Origin: Xanthobacteraceae bacterium
Lineage (GTDB): Bacteria > Pseudomonadota > Alphaproteobacteria > Rhizobiales > Xanthobacteraceae
NCBI GenBank assembly: GCA_030037895.1
Contig: JASHPW010000032.1
Location: 1 to 60,297 of the forward strand
Direction of reading: 5' to 3'
DNA length: 60,297 nt
Made by a program: the position numbers and the translations under genes. Shown piece by piece: positions 1 through 9,893 of the stretch (position 1 is the stretch's first letter; each line of letters opens with the position of its first letter). Below the pieces are notes generated by a model that did not search any database, was not told where the DNA came from, and saw only the letters and a program-made list of their open reading frames with translations.

Positions 1-1
1 C

Positions 2-196
2 TCGCCTCCGAGCATTTGGCTCATTCTTTCGTCGGTGGCGGACCTGCTGATCGCCTCGACGCTGGCGATCACGGGAACCGGAATGACGCCTCTGCCGGCA
101 TGGATCGTCGCCGCCGCGCTGGGCGCGGCGATCATCTTCATGATGATATTCGATCTGGTGAAGGCGCCGCTGTTCGCCGGTCTCAAGCTCGCCTGA
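2..196 (+). CDS. C-terminal end of a P-type (proton-efflux type) ATPase, 5' partial
   Basis: The frame open from base 2 encodes about 64 residues of hydrophobic sequence and stops at 194-196. It contains the pattern SSVADLLIAS, MTPLPAWIV and FDLVKAPLF, which is the usual C-terminal membrane segment of plasma-membrane type (P3A) ATPases: two helices followed by a D-x-V-K-x-P/F-x-F tail. The complete ATPase at 45688-48006 ends with the equivalent SSIADLSI and LDQVKFAIFSRLE, so the two are related by eye. The body of the gene lies outside the window, so ion specificity and start cannot be judged. Regulation is unknown. Confidence 0.7.
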   Translation, partial: SPPSIWLILSSVADLLIASTLAITGTGMTPLPAWIVAAALGAAIIFMMIFDLVKAPLFAGLKLA

Positions 197-434
197 CATC
201 GACAATTGCGACGCCGATGCACCGCAAGGCAGCGCGGACACCGGCCAACGTCCCGGGCGGTGACACTGCAGGCCGGCTCGCCAGCGCGGAGTCGAATAAT
301 ATAACCTCATATAAGGAACACTTGATGGGCTATCCTCTAACCATCGCCCGCATGTCGATGCCGATCGACCGGTCTGGGCGCCAAGTTTCACCGGAAAATC
401 CCCCTGCCGATGCCGAGCATGCGCCGCGCCATCG

Positions 435-2777
435 TCACTCCGCCGCTTGCGAACCGGCCAGCAAAGGTAGCGGCTCGCGGAAAATCAGCTTGTCGATCGC
501 CTGCGGATAGAGGGGCCGCAGCTTGACGATGAAGTCCCACGCCATCAGCAGCGCACCGATGGCGAACACCACGTCACCCGGCAGGCGCATCCACTGCCAG
601 AACAGCATTGTGTTGTAGAAATCGCCGCTCCGCGCATAAGCGAGCCCGTGCTCATAGACGGCGTCAAGCTGCGGCCAGCCGATCGGGAAGAAGTTGAGCA
701 GGATCCACAGGACGATGCCGCCATTGTAGAGCCAGAAGGCCCACAGCCCGAGCTTCTCATTGAAGGCGGGGCGCTCAGCGTGGATGTAACGCAGGCAGAA
801 ATAGATCAGGCCGATCGCCAGCTCGCCGAAGGCGCCGAACAACGCGGTATGCGCATGGTTGAGCGTCAGGAAGGTTCCGTGCTCGTAGTAGTTGACCAGC
901 GGCGCGTTAAGCGTGCCGCCGCCGAACACCCCGGCGCCGACGAAGTTCCAGAACGCCGCGCCGATGACATAGGTATAGGCGAGCCGGTACTTGAACTCCT
1001 GGTGCGCGCGGATCAGCCGATAATGGTTGATGGCCTCGATAATCAACAGCACCAGCGGCAACACCTCGATAAACGAGAACATGCTGCCCATCGGCACCCA
1101 TATGCTGGGACCGCCTGCCCAATAGAGGTGATGGCCGGTACCGATCACACCGCCGAGGAAGATCAGGATGATCTCGAAATAGGTCGCGCGCTCCGCAAGC
1201 TTGCGCGAGACGAGGCCGAGTGCCATCAAGAGATAGGCGCTCATCGCGGCGGCGAAGAACTCGAAGGACTGCTCGACCCAGAGATGGACCACCCACCAGC
1301 GCCAGAAATCGGTGAGGGTGAACGATTTCTCGATGCCGGTCAGCGGGATCATGCCGAAGACGTAGAGGACCGCGATATTGATGGTCGAGGCCCAGATCAG
1401 GTGCTCGAGCCGGATGCGGCCCGACCAGAACTGGCCGGCGGCTCTCCACCAGCGCGCGGCGCTCGGCCACAGCGCCCGCATCACCAGGAAGCTCCATAGG
1501 GCAAGGCCGGCGAAGAAGCCGATCTGCCAGAAGCGGCCGAGCTGGATGTAGGACAGTCCCTGGTTGCCGAACCAGAACCAGCCGCGGTCGATCACGCCCA
1601 TGATGCCGAGATAGTCGCCGATCAGCGCGCCGGCGACGACGAGCAGCGTCGCCCAGAACAGCAGATCGACCAGCCAGTGCTGACCCTTGGCTTCCTGGCC
1701 GCCGGCGATGGCGGGCGCCAGGAACAACGCCGCGCCGATCCAGGAGAGCCCGATCCACGCGATCGGCGCCTGGATGTGCACGTCGCGCAGGAAGTTGAAC
1801 GGGAACCAGGCGTTGACGGCGATGCCGTAGAAGCTCGTCCGGTCGTAATAGGAATGCGCCATGATCGTGCCGGCGGCGATCTGCACCAGCAGCAGCGCCG
1901 CGACGACGAGGAAATACTTCCAGACCCGCTTCTGGCTCGGTGTCAGCGGCCGGAACACCGACAGAACCGGGTCCATCGGCGCATCGTCGGGATCGTTGAG
2001 AAAATACTCGTAGATGAACAGCACGACGCCGAAGGCGAAGAAGGTGAAGCAAAAGCTGATCCACGTCCAAATAAAGGTATTGCTGGTCGGCGTGTTGCCG
2101 ACCAGCGGTTCATAAGGCCAGTTCTCCGTCCAGGACCAAGTCACGCCCGGCCGATGGGCAACCGTGGTCAGCGCCGAGAAAATCAGGAAATCCGCGGTCT
2201 GGCGCGCGAGCTGTGGACTGAGACCATAGGCGGGCGTCCACCCGGTCGCCGGGTCGGCGACGGTGAGCGCCTTGGCGATCTCGTCGCGCACAGTGACGAT
2301 GGCGGCGGCGACCGGCTGAGGAAGAACGACCTTCGTCTTTGTGAGATCGATCCCTTGAAGGTCGCGCTGCATCGCCACAGTGGCGGCAGCCTGCTGGTCG
2401 GCTGTGAGAACCGCGAAGGGCTTACCATCGGTCGCCTGGGCGATATTCTCGCGCGCAGCAGTTCCAAGATGAACGAGCGTCGAAGCCGTGTAGTCCTCGC
2501 CGTAATAGGAGCCCATGCCGTAAAGGCTGCCGTAATCCATCAGATCGGCTTTCTGGAAGCCGCCCTTGCCGGCGACGATGTCGTCGCCGGTCATGAGGAC
2601 AGTCCCGTCGGCTGCTACGAAGCGCTCAGGCTGCGGCGGCGCGAGCCGATAGGTCGCCGTTGTCGCCCAGGCGAGAAGAGCGAAGGTCACGATGGCGACG
2701 GCCAGCAACACCCATTTGAGGACGGCGCTGACCGCATCCTTAGCCGGCGGTTCGACGTGTTCGGCTTCCAGGTTCAT
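435..2777 (-). CDS. norZ: Quinol-dependent nitric oxide reductase, single-subunit (qNOR)
   Basis: This 780-residue inner-membrane enzyme would reduce NO to N2O with electrons from quinol. The length fits qNOR (about 750-780), in which the NorC-like domain is fused to NorB. Residues 20-45 form the first membrane helix, followed by a periplasmic domain of about 180 residues without a CxxCH haem-c site, and then about 12 helices. Metal-site motifs are visible: HLWVEQSFEFF (FeB histidine and glutamates), GTGHHLYW (paired FeB histidines) and NHAHTALFG (haem ligands). It lies 27 bp downstream of a small CopD-like gene and is probably co-transcribed with it from the promoter carrying the box at 3391-3404. 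No other denitrification enzyme is visible, so NO detoxification is as likely as respiration. An SD-like GGGAG lies about 10 nt before the ATG. Confidence 0.95.
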   Translation of the reverse strand: MNLEAEHVEPPAKDAVSAVLKWVLLAVAIVTFALLAWATTATYRLAPPQPERFVAADGTVLMTGDDIVAGKGGFQKADLMDYGSLYGMGSYYGEDYTASTLVHLGTAARENIAQATDGKPFAVLTADQQAAATVAMQRDLQGIDLTKTKVVLPQPVAAAIVTVRDEIAKALTVADPATGWTPAYGLSPQLARQTADFLIFSALTTVAHRPGVTWSWTENWPYEPLVGNTPTSNTFIWTWISFCFTFFAFGVVLFIYEYFLNDPDDAPMDPVLSVFRPLTPSQKRVWKYFLVVAALLLVQIAAGTIMAHSYYDRTSFYGIAVNAWFPFNFLRDVHIQAPIAWIGLSWIGAALFLAPAIAGGQEAKGQHWLVDLLFWATLLVVAGALIGDYLGIMGVIDRGWFWFGNQGLSYIQLGRFWQIGFFAGLALWSFLVMRALWPSAARWWRAAGQFWSGRIRLEHLIWASTINIAVLYVFGMIPLTGIEKSFTLTDFWRWWVVHLWVEQSFEFFAAAMSAYLLMALGLVSRKLAERATYFEIILIFLGGVIGTGHHLYWAGGPSIWVPMGSMFSFIEVLPLVLLIIEAINHYRLIRAHQEFKYRLAYTYVIGAAFWNFVGAGVFGGGTLNAPLVNYYEHGTFLTLNHAHTALFGAFGELAIGLIYFCLRYIHAERPAFNEKLGLWAFWLYNGGIVLWILLNFFPIGWPQLDAVYEHGLAYARSGDFYNTMLFWQWMRLPGDVVFAIGALLMAWDFIVKLRPLYPQAIDKLIFREPLPLLAGSQAAE

Positions 2778-2804
2778 GCGTCAGTGCTCCCCCTTGTCGC
2801 GGTT

Positions 2805-3281
2805 TCAGAAGATCGACCAGCCCTGCCTGCCCGCGACCGCCCCCAGGATTGTCACCCCGCTCAGCACGAGCAGCAGCCAATGCACACGATGCAGCCAGGT
2901 GAAGGCGGCGGTTGGCCGCGTGGCGGCCCAGCCGTGAAAATGCCGGTGCAGGATGAAGGGCTCGGCGACGAATAGCACCAGGACGAACAGCGTCCAGACG
3001 CCGACCATCGCGTGCATCCACCAGAAGGCCGCCTCGCGAAAGCGATGCCAAAGGTCGAGGCGCCAGCACATATAGAAGCCGGTAAGACCAACAAGGACGA
3101 TGGCGGAACGCGCCTGCCAGACGAAGCGGCGTTCGATCGCCTGAAAGGACTGGAGCTGATTTTCCCCCAACTGGGCGCGGCGGACTGCCGGCAGCACGAC
3201 GGTGGTCGCCATTGAGACCCCACCGATCCAGATCACGACCGCGAGGACATGGAACGCCCGGGCGATGATCACGTCGTCCAT
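2805..3281 (-). CDS. Four-helix CopD-like membrane protein encoded with norZ
   Basis: The 158-residue product has four predicted membrane helices and no signal peptide. Helix 1 has the pattern H-x5-WIGG (FHVLAVVIWIGG) seen in CopD/cytochrome-b561-like proteins. Further histidines occur in helix 3 (WWMHAMVG, FILHRHFHGW) and before helix 4 (WLHRVHW). The histidine pattern would suit haem or copper binding in the membrane, but this is inference. The gene precedes norZ by 27 bp on the same strand and is the first gene after the NnrR/FNR-type box, so it is probably the promoter-proximal gene of an NO-responsive operon. A role in assembling or delivering electrons to qNOR is possible but unproven. 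Confidence 0.75.
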   Translation of the reverse strand: MDDVIIARAFHVLAVVIWIGGVSMATTVVLPAVRRAQLGENQLQSFQAIERRFVWQARSAIVLVGLTGFYMCWRLDLWHRFREAAFWWMHAMVGVWTLFVLVLFVAEPFILHRHFHGWAATRPTAAFTWLHRVHWLLLVLSGVTILGAVAGRQGWSIF

Positions 3282-3390
3282 CGCTCATCCTTGTCGAAGA
3301 TGGCTGCGCGCGGCGCTGAGTTTCGACTTCATCCGGCACATCCCTGGACTGAACTCGCGGCAATCTTATTGTTGCCGGGAGCAGGGCCAT

Positions 3391-3404
3391 TTGCGCTGGA
3401 TCAA
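3391..3404 (-). promoter_or_regulatory. NnrR/FNR-family box upstream of the norZ operon
   Basis: Read on the minus strand the site is TTGATCCAGCGCAA, an imperfect dyad TTG-N8-CAA. Sites of this form are bound by NO-responsive Crp/Fnr regulators (NnrR/Dnr) and, more loosely, by FixK. Its centre is about 116 bp before the ATG of the CopD-like gene, leaving a leader of about 75 nt if it acts as a class II (-41.5) site. It differs from the boxes in the 22-45 kb island in having a GCGCAA right half rather than TCAA. Confidence 0.7.
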
Positions 3405-3474
3405 ACCGGTCCCCTTCTTCACTTCCCGCCGCTACTATCCCTTGGTATCCGGCACCTGCTCCTTTCTCGACCGC

Positions 3475-5028
3475 TCATTCCCACTCGATCGTGCCCGGCG
3501 GCTTCGACGTTACGTCATAGATGACGCGGTTGACGCCCTTGACCTCGTTGACGATGCGGGTCGCCACCGTGCCGAGGAATTCCATGTCGAACGGATAGAA
3601 ATCGGCGGTCATACCGTCGATCGAGGTGACCGCGCGCAGCCCGACGACGAAATCGTAGGTGCGGACGTCGCCCATGACGCCGACGGTGCGCACCGGCAGC
3701 AGCACGGCGAAGGCCTGCCAGATGTCGTCGTAGAGGCCGACGCGGCGGATCTCCTCGATGAAGATCTCATCGGCGAGCCGCAGGATATCGAGCTTCTCGC
3801 GCGTGACCGGCCCCGGGCAGCGGATGGCGAGGCCGGGGCCGGGGAACGGATGGCGGCCGACAAAAGCCTCGGGCAAATCGAGCTCGCGGCCGAGCGCGCG
3901 GACCTCATCCTTGAACAATTCGCGCAGCGGCTCGACGAGCTTCATGTGCATGCGCTCCGGCAAGCCGCCGACATTATGATGCGATTTGATCGTCACCGAC
4001 GGGCCGCCGGTGAACGACACGCTCTCGATCACGTCGGGGTAGAGCGTGCCTTGGGCGAGGAACTCGGCGCCGCCGATCTTGTTCGCCTCGGCCTCGAACA
4101 CGTCGATGAACAATCTGCCGATGGTCTTGCGTTTTTCTTCCGGATCATCGACGCCCGCCAGCGCTTTGAGGAAAAGCGCGGCGGCGTCCACATGGACGAG
4201 CGGAATGTTGTAGTGGCCGCGGAACAGCGCCACCACCCTTTCGGCCTCGCCGAGCCGCAACAACCCATGGTCCACGAACACGCAGGTGAGCCGGTCGCCG
4301 ATCGCCTCGTGAATGAGCACGGCGACGACCGCGGAATCGACGCCGCCGGAAAGACCGCAGATCACCCTGCCCTTGCCTACCCGCCGGCGGATTTTCTCGA
4401 CCGCCTCCTGCTTGAACGTCCGCATCGTCCAGTCGCCGGCGCAACCGGCAATGTTGCGGACGAAATTGCGCAGCATGGCCGCGCCGTGCGGGGTGTGCAC
4501 GACTTCGAGATGGAATTGCGTAGCGTAGAATTTGCGTTTTTCGTCGGCGATCATGGCGATCGGCGCATTGTCCGAGGCGGCGGTCACCGCGAACCCCACC
4601 GGCGGCCTGGTGACGCGGTCGCCGTGGCTCATCCACACCGGGTAGCGCTGGCCGACCTCCCACACGCCCGCGGTCAGCGCCGACGGCTTCTTCACCTCGA
4701 CTTCGGCGCGGCCGAATTGGCGGTGATGGCCGCCTTCGACCTGGCCGCCGAGCTGCTGCGCCATCGCCTGTTCGCCGTAACAGATGCCGAGCACCGGCAC
4801 GCCGGCCTGATAGATCGCCGGCGGCGCCAGCGGCGCATCCTTGTCGAGCACGGAGGCAGGCCCGCCGGAGAGAATGACCCCTTTCGGTTTCATCTCCCGA
4901 AGCGCCGCTTCCGCCTTCTGGAACGGCACGATCTCGCAATAGACGCGCTCCTCGCGCACGCGCCGGGCGATGAGCTGCGTCACCTGCGAGCCGAAATCGA
5001 CGATGAGAATCTTGTCGTGCGATGCCAT
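3475..5028 (-). CDS. guaA: GMP synthase (glutamine-hydrolysing)
   Basis: The 517-residue enzyme converts XMP to GMP using ATP and glutamine, the last step of guanine nucleotide synthesis. The N-terminal class I glutamine amidotransferase domain (about 1-195) has the catalytic Cys83 in GICYGEQ and a FHLEVVHT segment carrying the partner His. The ATP-pyrophosphatase domain follows, with the P-loop SGGVDSAV. The C-terminal dimerisation domain ends in KPPGTIEWE, the conserved GuaA terminus. Length is normal. It is the last gene of a minus-strand block that starts with guaB, so the two enzymes of the IMP-to-GMP branch bracket the same cluster. Confidence 0.98.
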   Translation of the reverse strand: MASHDKILIVDFGSQVTQLIARRVREERVYCEIVPFQKAEAALREMKPKGVILSGGPASVLDKDAPLAPPAIYQAGVPVLGICYGEQAMAQQLGGQVEGGHHRQFGRAEVEVKKPSALTAGVWEVGQRYPVWMSHGDRVTRPPVGFAVTAASDNAPIAMIADEKRKFYATQFHLEVVHTPHGAAMLRNFVRNIAGCAGDWTMRTFKQEAVEKIRRRVGKGRVICGLSGGVDSAVVAVLIHEAIGDRLTCVFVDHGLLRLGEAERVVALFRGHYNIPLVHVDAAALFLKALAGVDDPEEKRKTIGRLFIDVFEAEANKIGGAEFLAQGTLYPDVIESVSFTGGPSVTIKSHHNVGGLPERMHMKLVEPLRELFKDEVRALGRELDLPEAFVGRHPFPGPGLAIRCPGPVTREKLDILRLADEIFIEEIRRVGLYDDIWQAFAVLLPVRTVGVMGDVRTYDFVVGLRAVTSIDGMTADFYPFDMEFLGTVATRIVNEVKGVNRVIYDVTSKPPGTIEWE

Positions 5029-5114
5029 GGCGGGTTCTCCGCCCTCCTACCCTTCCCCGGAGCGGCGCATGCGGGAAAAACAGGAAGCGGGCGGTCGAGC
5101 TTTCGCAACAGAAG

Positions 5115-6419
5115 TCATGCCGAATGCCGCAGCAAGCTGACGAAGAAGCCGTCGGTATCGGTCCGGCGTGGCGTCATCAGCAAACCCGCGTCTGAGATAA
5201 GCGCGGCGCGGGCAAAAAGATAGGCGCGCTCGCCGAGCGCTTGCGTCACGTGCAGCGGCTTTTCCACGGAAAAATTCGCGTGCCGGCCGGCAAATGCGCG
5301 CACTTGTTCGCCGTTTTCCTCCTCGAGGACCGAGCAGGTGACGTAGGCGATGCGGCCGCCCGGTTTTACCAGCCGGGCGGCGCGGTCGAGCAACGCCGCC
5401 TGCTCCTGCAGGCGCGCGGCGAGCGCCCCCGGACGCACGCGCCATTTGGCGTCAGGATTGCGCCGCCAAGTCCCGGTGCCGGTGCACGGCGCGTCGATCA
5501 AGACGCAATCGGCGCGCGCCGCAAGATCGGCGAGCATGTCGGCTTTGCCGCGCGGCGTGCGCACCTGGATGTTGCGGGCGCCGGCGCGCGTTATGCGCGC
5601 GTAAATCGGCACGAGCTGGCGCTTGTCGATGTCGGTGGCGTAGATCTGGCCGCGGTTCTCCATGGCGGCCGACAACGCCAGCGTTTTGCCGCCGGCGCCC
5701 GCGGCGAGATCGACGATCTGTTCGCCGGGCTTGGCGCCGGCAAACAGCGCCGCGAGCTGCGAGCCCTCGTCCTGGATTTCGACCATCCCCTTGCGGAACA
5801 AAGGTTCGGCATGGATGGCCGGGCTCTTGGCATCGGCCGCGAGTCGAATACGCACGCCGATCGGCGACCATCGCGTCGGCTCGGCGTCAAGGTGGGCAAG
5901 CTTCGGCAGCACCTCCTCGCGCTCGGCCTTGAGCGTATTGACGCGCATGTCGAGCGGCGCGCGGCTCGCGAGCGCGGCGCCTTCCGCCGCCCGCTCTTCG
6001 CCAAAGACGCGCGACAAATGCGGATCGAGCCAATCGGGATAATCGCCCTGAACGGAGGCCGGTGCGCCCGCGAGCATGTCGCCGCGCACGAGCGCCGCCC
6101 GCTCAGCGTCCGTGAGCGCCGCCGGGGCAAAGCGTGCGCCGCTGCACAGCGCCGCGATGCCGGCGACGTCAAGGCCGCGCTCGCGATGCAGCGTGCCGAT
6201 GAGCACGGCGCGCGGCGTGCTCTCGCCCATGAGCCATGCCGACGAGGCCTTGCGGCGAAGCGCATCGTAAACCAGGCCGGCAATGGCGGCGCGGTCGGAT
6301 GAGCCGGCGAAGCGATGGCCGAGCCCCCAATCCTTGAGCGCGTCCGCCGCCGGCCGCCGCCGCGCGTCGATCTCGGCAAAGACGTCGATGGCGGCGGACA
6401 GGCGAGCGGCGGGCGTCAT
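5115..6419 (-). CDS. rsmB: RsmB-like 16S rRNA (cytosine-C5) methyltransferase
   Basis: The 434-residue protein has an N-terminal NusB-like RNA-binding region (about 1-130) and a C-terminal NOL1/NOP2/Sun methyltransferase domain. Visible motifs are VDLAAGAGGKTL (SAM binding), the two catalytic cysteines in DAPCTGTGTWRRNPDA and VTCSVLEEENGEQ, and a C-terminal TDGFFVSLL. The order matches RsmB, which makes m5C967 in 16S rRNA, although the exact target base cannot be proved by reading. The ATG at 6419 gives the standard N-terminus (MTPAARL...); the frame is open further upstream but that stretch is not domain-like. The gene lies between guaB and guaA. Confidence 0.88.
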   Translation of the reverse strand: MTPAARLSAAIDVFAEIDARRRPAADALKDWGLGHRFAGSSDRAAIAGLVYDALRRKASSAWLMGESTPRAVLIGTLHRERGLDVAGIAALCSGARFAPAALTDAERAALVRGDMLAGAPASVQGDYPDWLDPHLSRVFGEERAAEGAALASRAPLDMRVNTLKAEREEVLPKLAHLDAEPTRWSPIGVRIRLAADAKSPAIHAEPLFRKGMVEIQDEGSQLAALFAGAKPGEQIVDLAAGAGGKTLALSAAMENRGQIYATDIDKRQLVPIYARITRAGARNIQVRTPRGKADMLADLAARADCVLIDAPCTGTGTWRRNPDAKWRVRPGALAARLQEQAALLDRAARLVKPGGRIAYVTCSVLEEENGEQVRAFAGRHANFSVEKPLHVTQALGERAYLFARAALISDAGLLMTPRRTDTDGFFVSLLRHSA

Positions 6420-6444
6420 GCGGGCGTCCCGCGGCCGGCCGGGA

Positions 6445-7089
6445 TCATTTCTTCGCCGGCCCCAGCGCGGCGGCGCGGCGCGCGCCGGCCGTGTCGTGAC
6501 GGCGGACGTATTGGCGGATCTCGCGGGCGGCATCGCGCAATTGGGCGCCGCGGAAGCCCACGGGCACGTGACCCTTGTCGATTGCCTCAAGCATCCGCCG
6601 CAGCAGATCGTCGTCGTGCTCGTCACGATAGGGCTTGGTGTCGAGATCGTCCGGCACCTTGGTCAGCCGCTCGTCGCCGATCCGCTTGACGTATTTCTGC
6701 ATGAAATGATCGTAGTCGTGCCAGTTGATCCCGGCCGCGCGCACCGCCGCCTGCTCGGCGCGGGTCGCGATCTGGTGGGCGTGAAGATAATGCAGCTCAA
6801 GCTGATCGATCAGCGTCTTCTCCACCTCTTCGTGCAGGATGAGAAAACGGTCGGTATCGATGGTGCGGCCGCGGAACTTGAACGACGGCGGCATGTGGCG
6901 ATCGATATAGATGGTCTTGCCGTCCTCGCTGTAGCCGGCGAGGTAGGGGATATCGTGCTTGCGGTCGAATTTCTTCACCCGCCGCACGATCGCGTCGAGC
7001 GCGCGGTCGAGCATCAGGTTGGAGACGTACCACTCCGGCAATTTGAGCTTCTTATGCGGCGCGGTCGGATGACAAAGGTCGAGCGGCAT
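6445..7089 (-). CDS. Conserved protein of unknown function, 214 aa
   Basis: The product is soluble, hydrophilic and rich in His, Asp and Arg, with no signal peptide or membrane helix. It begins with PLDLCHPTAPHKKLKLPEW and contains segments that look conserved: YLAGYSEDGKTIYIDRHMP, DTDRFLILHEEVEK and a His-rich helix (LHYLHAHQIATRAE). ILHEEVEK resembles the zinc-peptidase HExxH helix but lacks the second histidine at the required place; a His cluster follows about 10 residues later. I do not recognise the family. It is 14 bp before the MAPEG gene end and 26 bp from the rsmB-like gene, so it is probably part of the guaB-guaA transcription block. Confidence 0.75.
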   Translation of the reverse strand: MPLDLCHPTAPHKKLKLPEWYVSNLMLDRALDAIVRRVKKFDRKHDIPYLAGYSEDGKTIYIDRHMPPSFKFRGRTIDTDRFLILHEEVEKTLIDQLELHYLHAHQIATRAEQAAVRAAGINWHDYDHFMQKYVKRIGDERLTKVPDDLDTKPYRDEHDDDLLRRMLEAIDKGHVPVGFRGAQLRDAAREIRQYVRRHDTAGARRAAALGPAKK

Positions 7090-7103
7090 GGCGTTGATCC
7101 TCC

Positions 7104-7526
7104 TCAGGTGCCGGTCAGCACTTCAACGATGTAGATCGCCCACATGATCGCGAGCACCACGAACGATCCGCCGAAGAACGCGCCGCGCCACCAAACGACG
7201 TTGCTGGTCACGTGCACACCGGCCTGCAGCAGGCGGAAGACCACGAAAAGCCAAGCCAGCACCACAAAGAGAACGCCGGCATGTCGCGTGACCCATTCGA
7301 GAATGGTGAGGACATAGAACAGGACCGGCAGCTCGAATTGATTGGCATAGGAGTTCGCGACCTGCATGGTGCGCTGCGGCCAGTTCGGCTGGCGCAACGC
7401 GATGTCTTGCGGCTTGACCGCGCCCGCGCCGAAATCGCGGTTGCGCAATGCGCTCATCCAGAACAGCAGCGCGAAGGTGAGCGCCACCTCGACGAAAAGC
7501 GGAAGGAGAACGGCCGGCAACGACAC
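7104..7526 (-). CDS. MAPEG-family membrane protein
   Basis: The 140-residue product has four predicted helices and the MAPEG hallmark NSYANQFELPVLFYVL in the second helix region, followed by FRLLQAGVHV. The family includes microsomal glutathione S-transferase-like enzymes; bacterial members are mostly uncharacterised. Length is normal for the family. The gene sits between the unknown 214-aa gene and the small methyltransferase on the same strand, and nothing in the context points to a substrate. Confidence 0.85.
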   Translation of the reverse strand: MSLPAVLLPLFVEVALTFALLFWMSALRNRDFGAGAVKPQDIALRQPNWPQRTMQVANSYANQFELPVLFYVLTILEWVTRHAGVLFVVLAWLFVVFRLLQAGVHVTSNVVWWRGAFFGGSFVVLAIMWAIYIVEVLTGT

Positions 7527-7593
7527 CGGTGTGGCCCTGCGTTATGCGCCCTATTCCTATCACGGTCCCCGCACAGCCGCCAACGCGCAGCCG

Positions 7594-8148
7594 TCACAGC
7601 TTGACGCTGATCGCCGTTTCGCCGCTGTCGTCAACCAGGGCGCTGCGCCAAGACTTGCCGCCGAACAGCGCCTTGTAAACCGCGTCCGCGGTCCCGCCAT
7701 GGTTCAGATTGGCGGTGATGAGCATGCCGCCGGTGCGCAACAGATTGCGCAAACCGCCGTGCAGCGCCGGCGCCGGCGTGTTGCCATCGAAGAAGGCGAC
7801 GTCGTAGCCGGGATCGAGCATCGGGAGGATTTTGGCGAATTCTCCTTCGTGCACGGTGATGCGATGATCGAGGGAAGCGGCGGCGATGTGCTCGCGGGCA
7901 AGCCGCACGTGCTCCGGATCGCGATCGATGGTGTCCACCGTCGAATCCGGCGCGCCGTAGGCAAAAGAGAGCGCGGTGTAGCCGAGCGCGGTGCCAAGTT
8001 CGAGAATGCGCCGCGCGTGCGCCGCCGCCGCCAAGGTGCCGAGCAGCGGCCCATTGCCGTAGGGATAGGCGCCGCAACCGTGCTGCGCACGATGCCGGTC
8101 GGTGGCCTTGCGGAGCTCCGCGAACGGATCAGCGAGCGGCCGTTTCAT
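7594..8148 (-). CDS. Small class I SAM-dependent (O-methyltransferase-like) enzyme
   Basis: The 184-residue protein has a SAM-binding motif I ILELGTALGYTALSF, an acidic end of strand 2 in DTIDRDPEH and motif DVAFFDGNTP. This layout resembles the catechol-O-methyltransferase-like (Methyltransf_24/3) group. Its stop is 68 bp from the MAPEG gene and its start is 9 bp from the guaB stop, so it is co-transcribed with guaB. The substrate is unknown. It is shorter than typical O-methyltransferases (about 210-230). Confidence 0.8.
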   Translation of the reverse strand: MKRPLADPFAELRKATDRHRAQHGCGAYPYGNGPLLGTLAAAAHARRILELGTALGYTALSFAYGAPDSTVDTIDRDPEHVRLAREHIAAASLDHRITVHEGEFAKILPMLDPGYDVAFFDGNTPAPALHGGLRNLLRTGGMLITANLNHGGTADAVYKALFGGKSWRSALVDDSGETAISVKL

Positions 8149-8157
8149 GGCGAGCGC

Positions 8158-9801
<1,644 letters not shown>

Positions 9802-9893
9802 CTAGCATGTCCGCGCCCGGATTCATAGATGGTGCGGCGCCGGTTGGCCGGCGGGGTCCTGGCAGAGTAGATTGACGCAGCCGAGACGGAACA

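Noticed and set aside
6445-7089. A zinc-peptidase assignment for the 214-aa protein
   Set aside because: The helix reads HEEVEK and lacks the second His of HExxH, so no catalytic site is evident.
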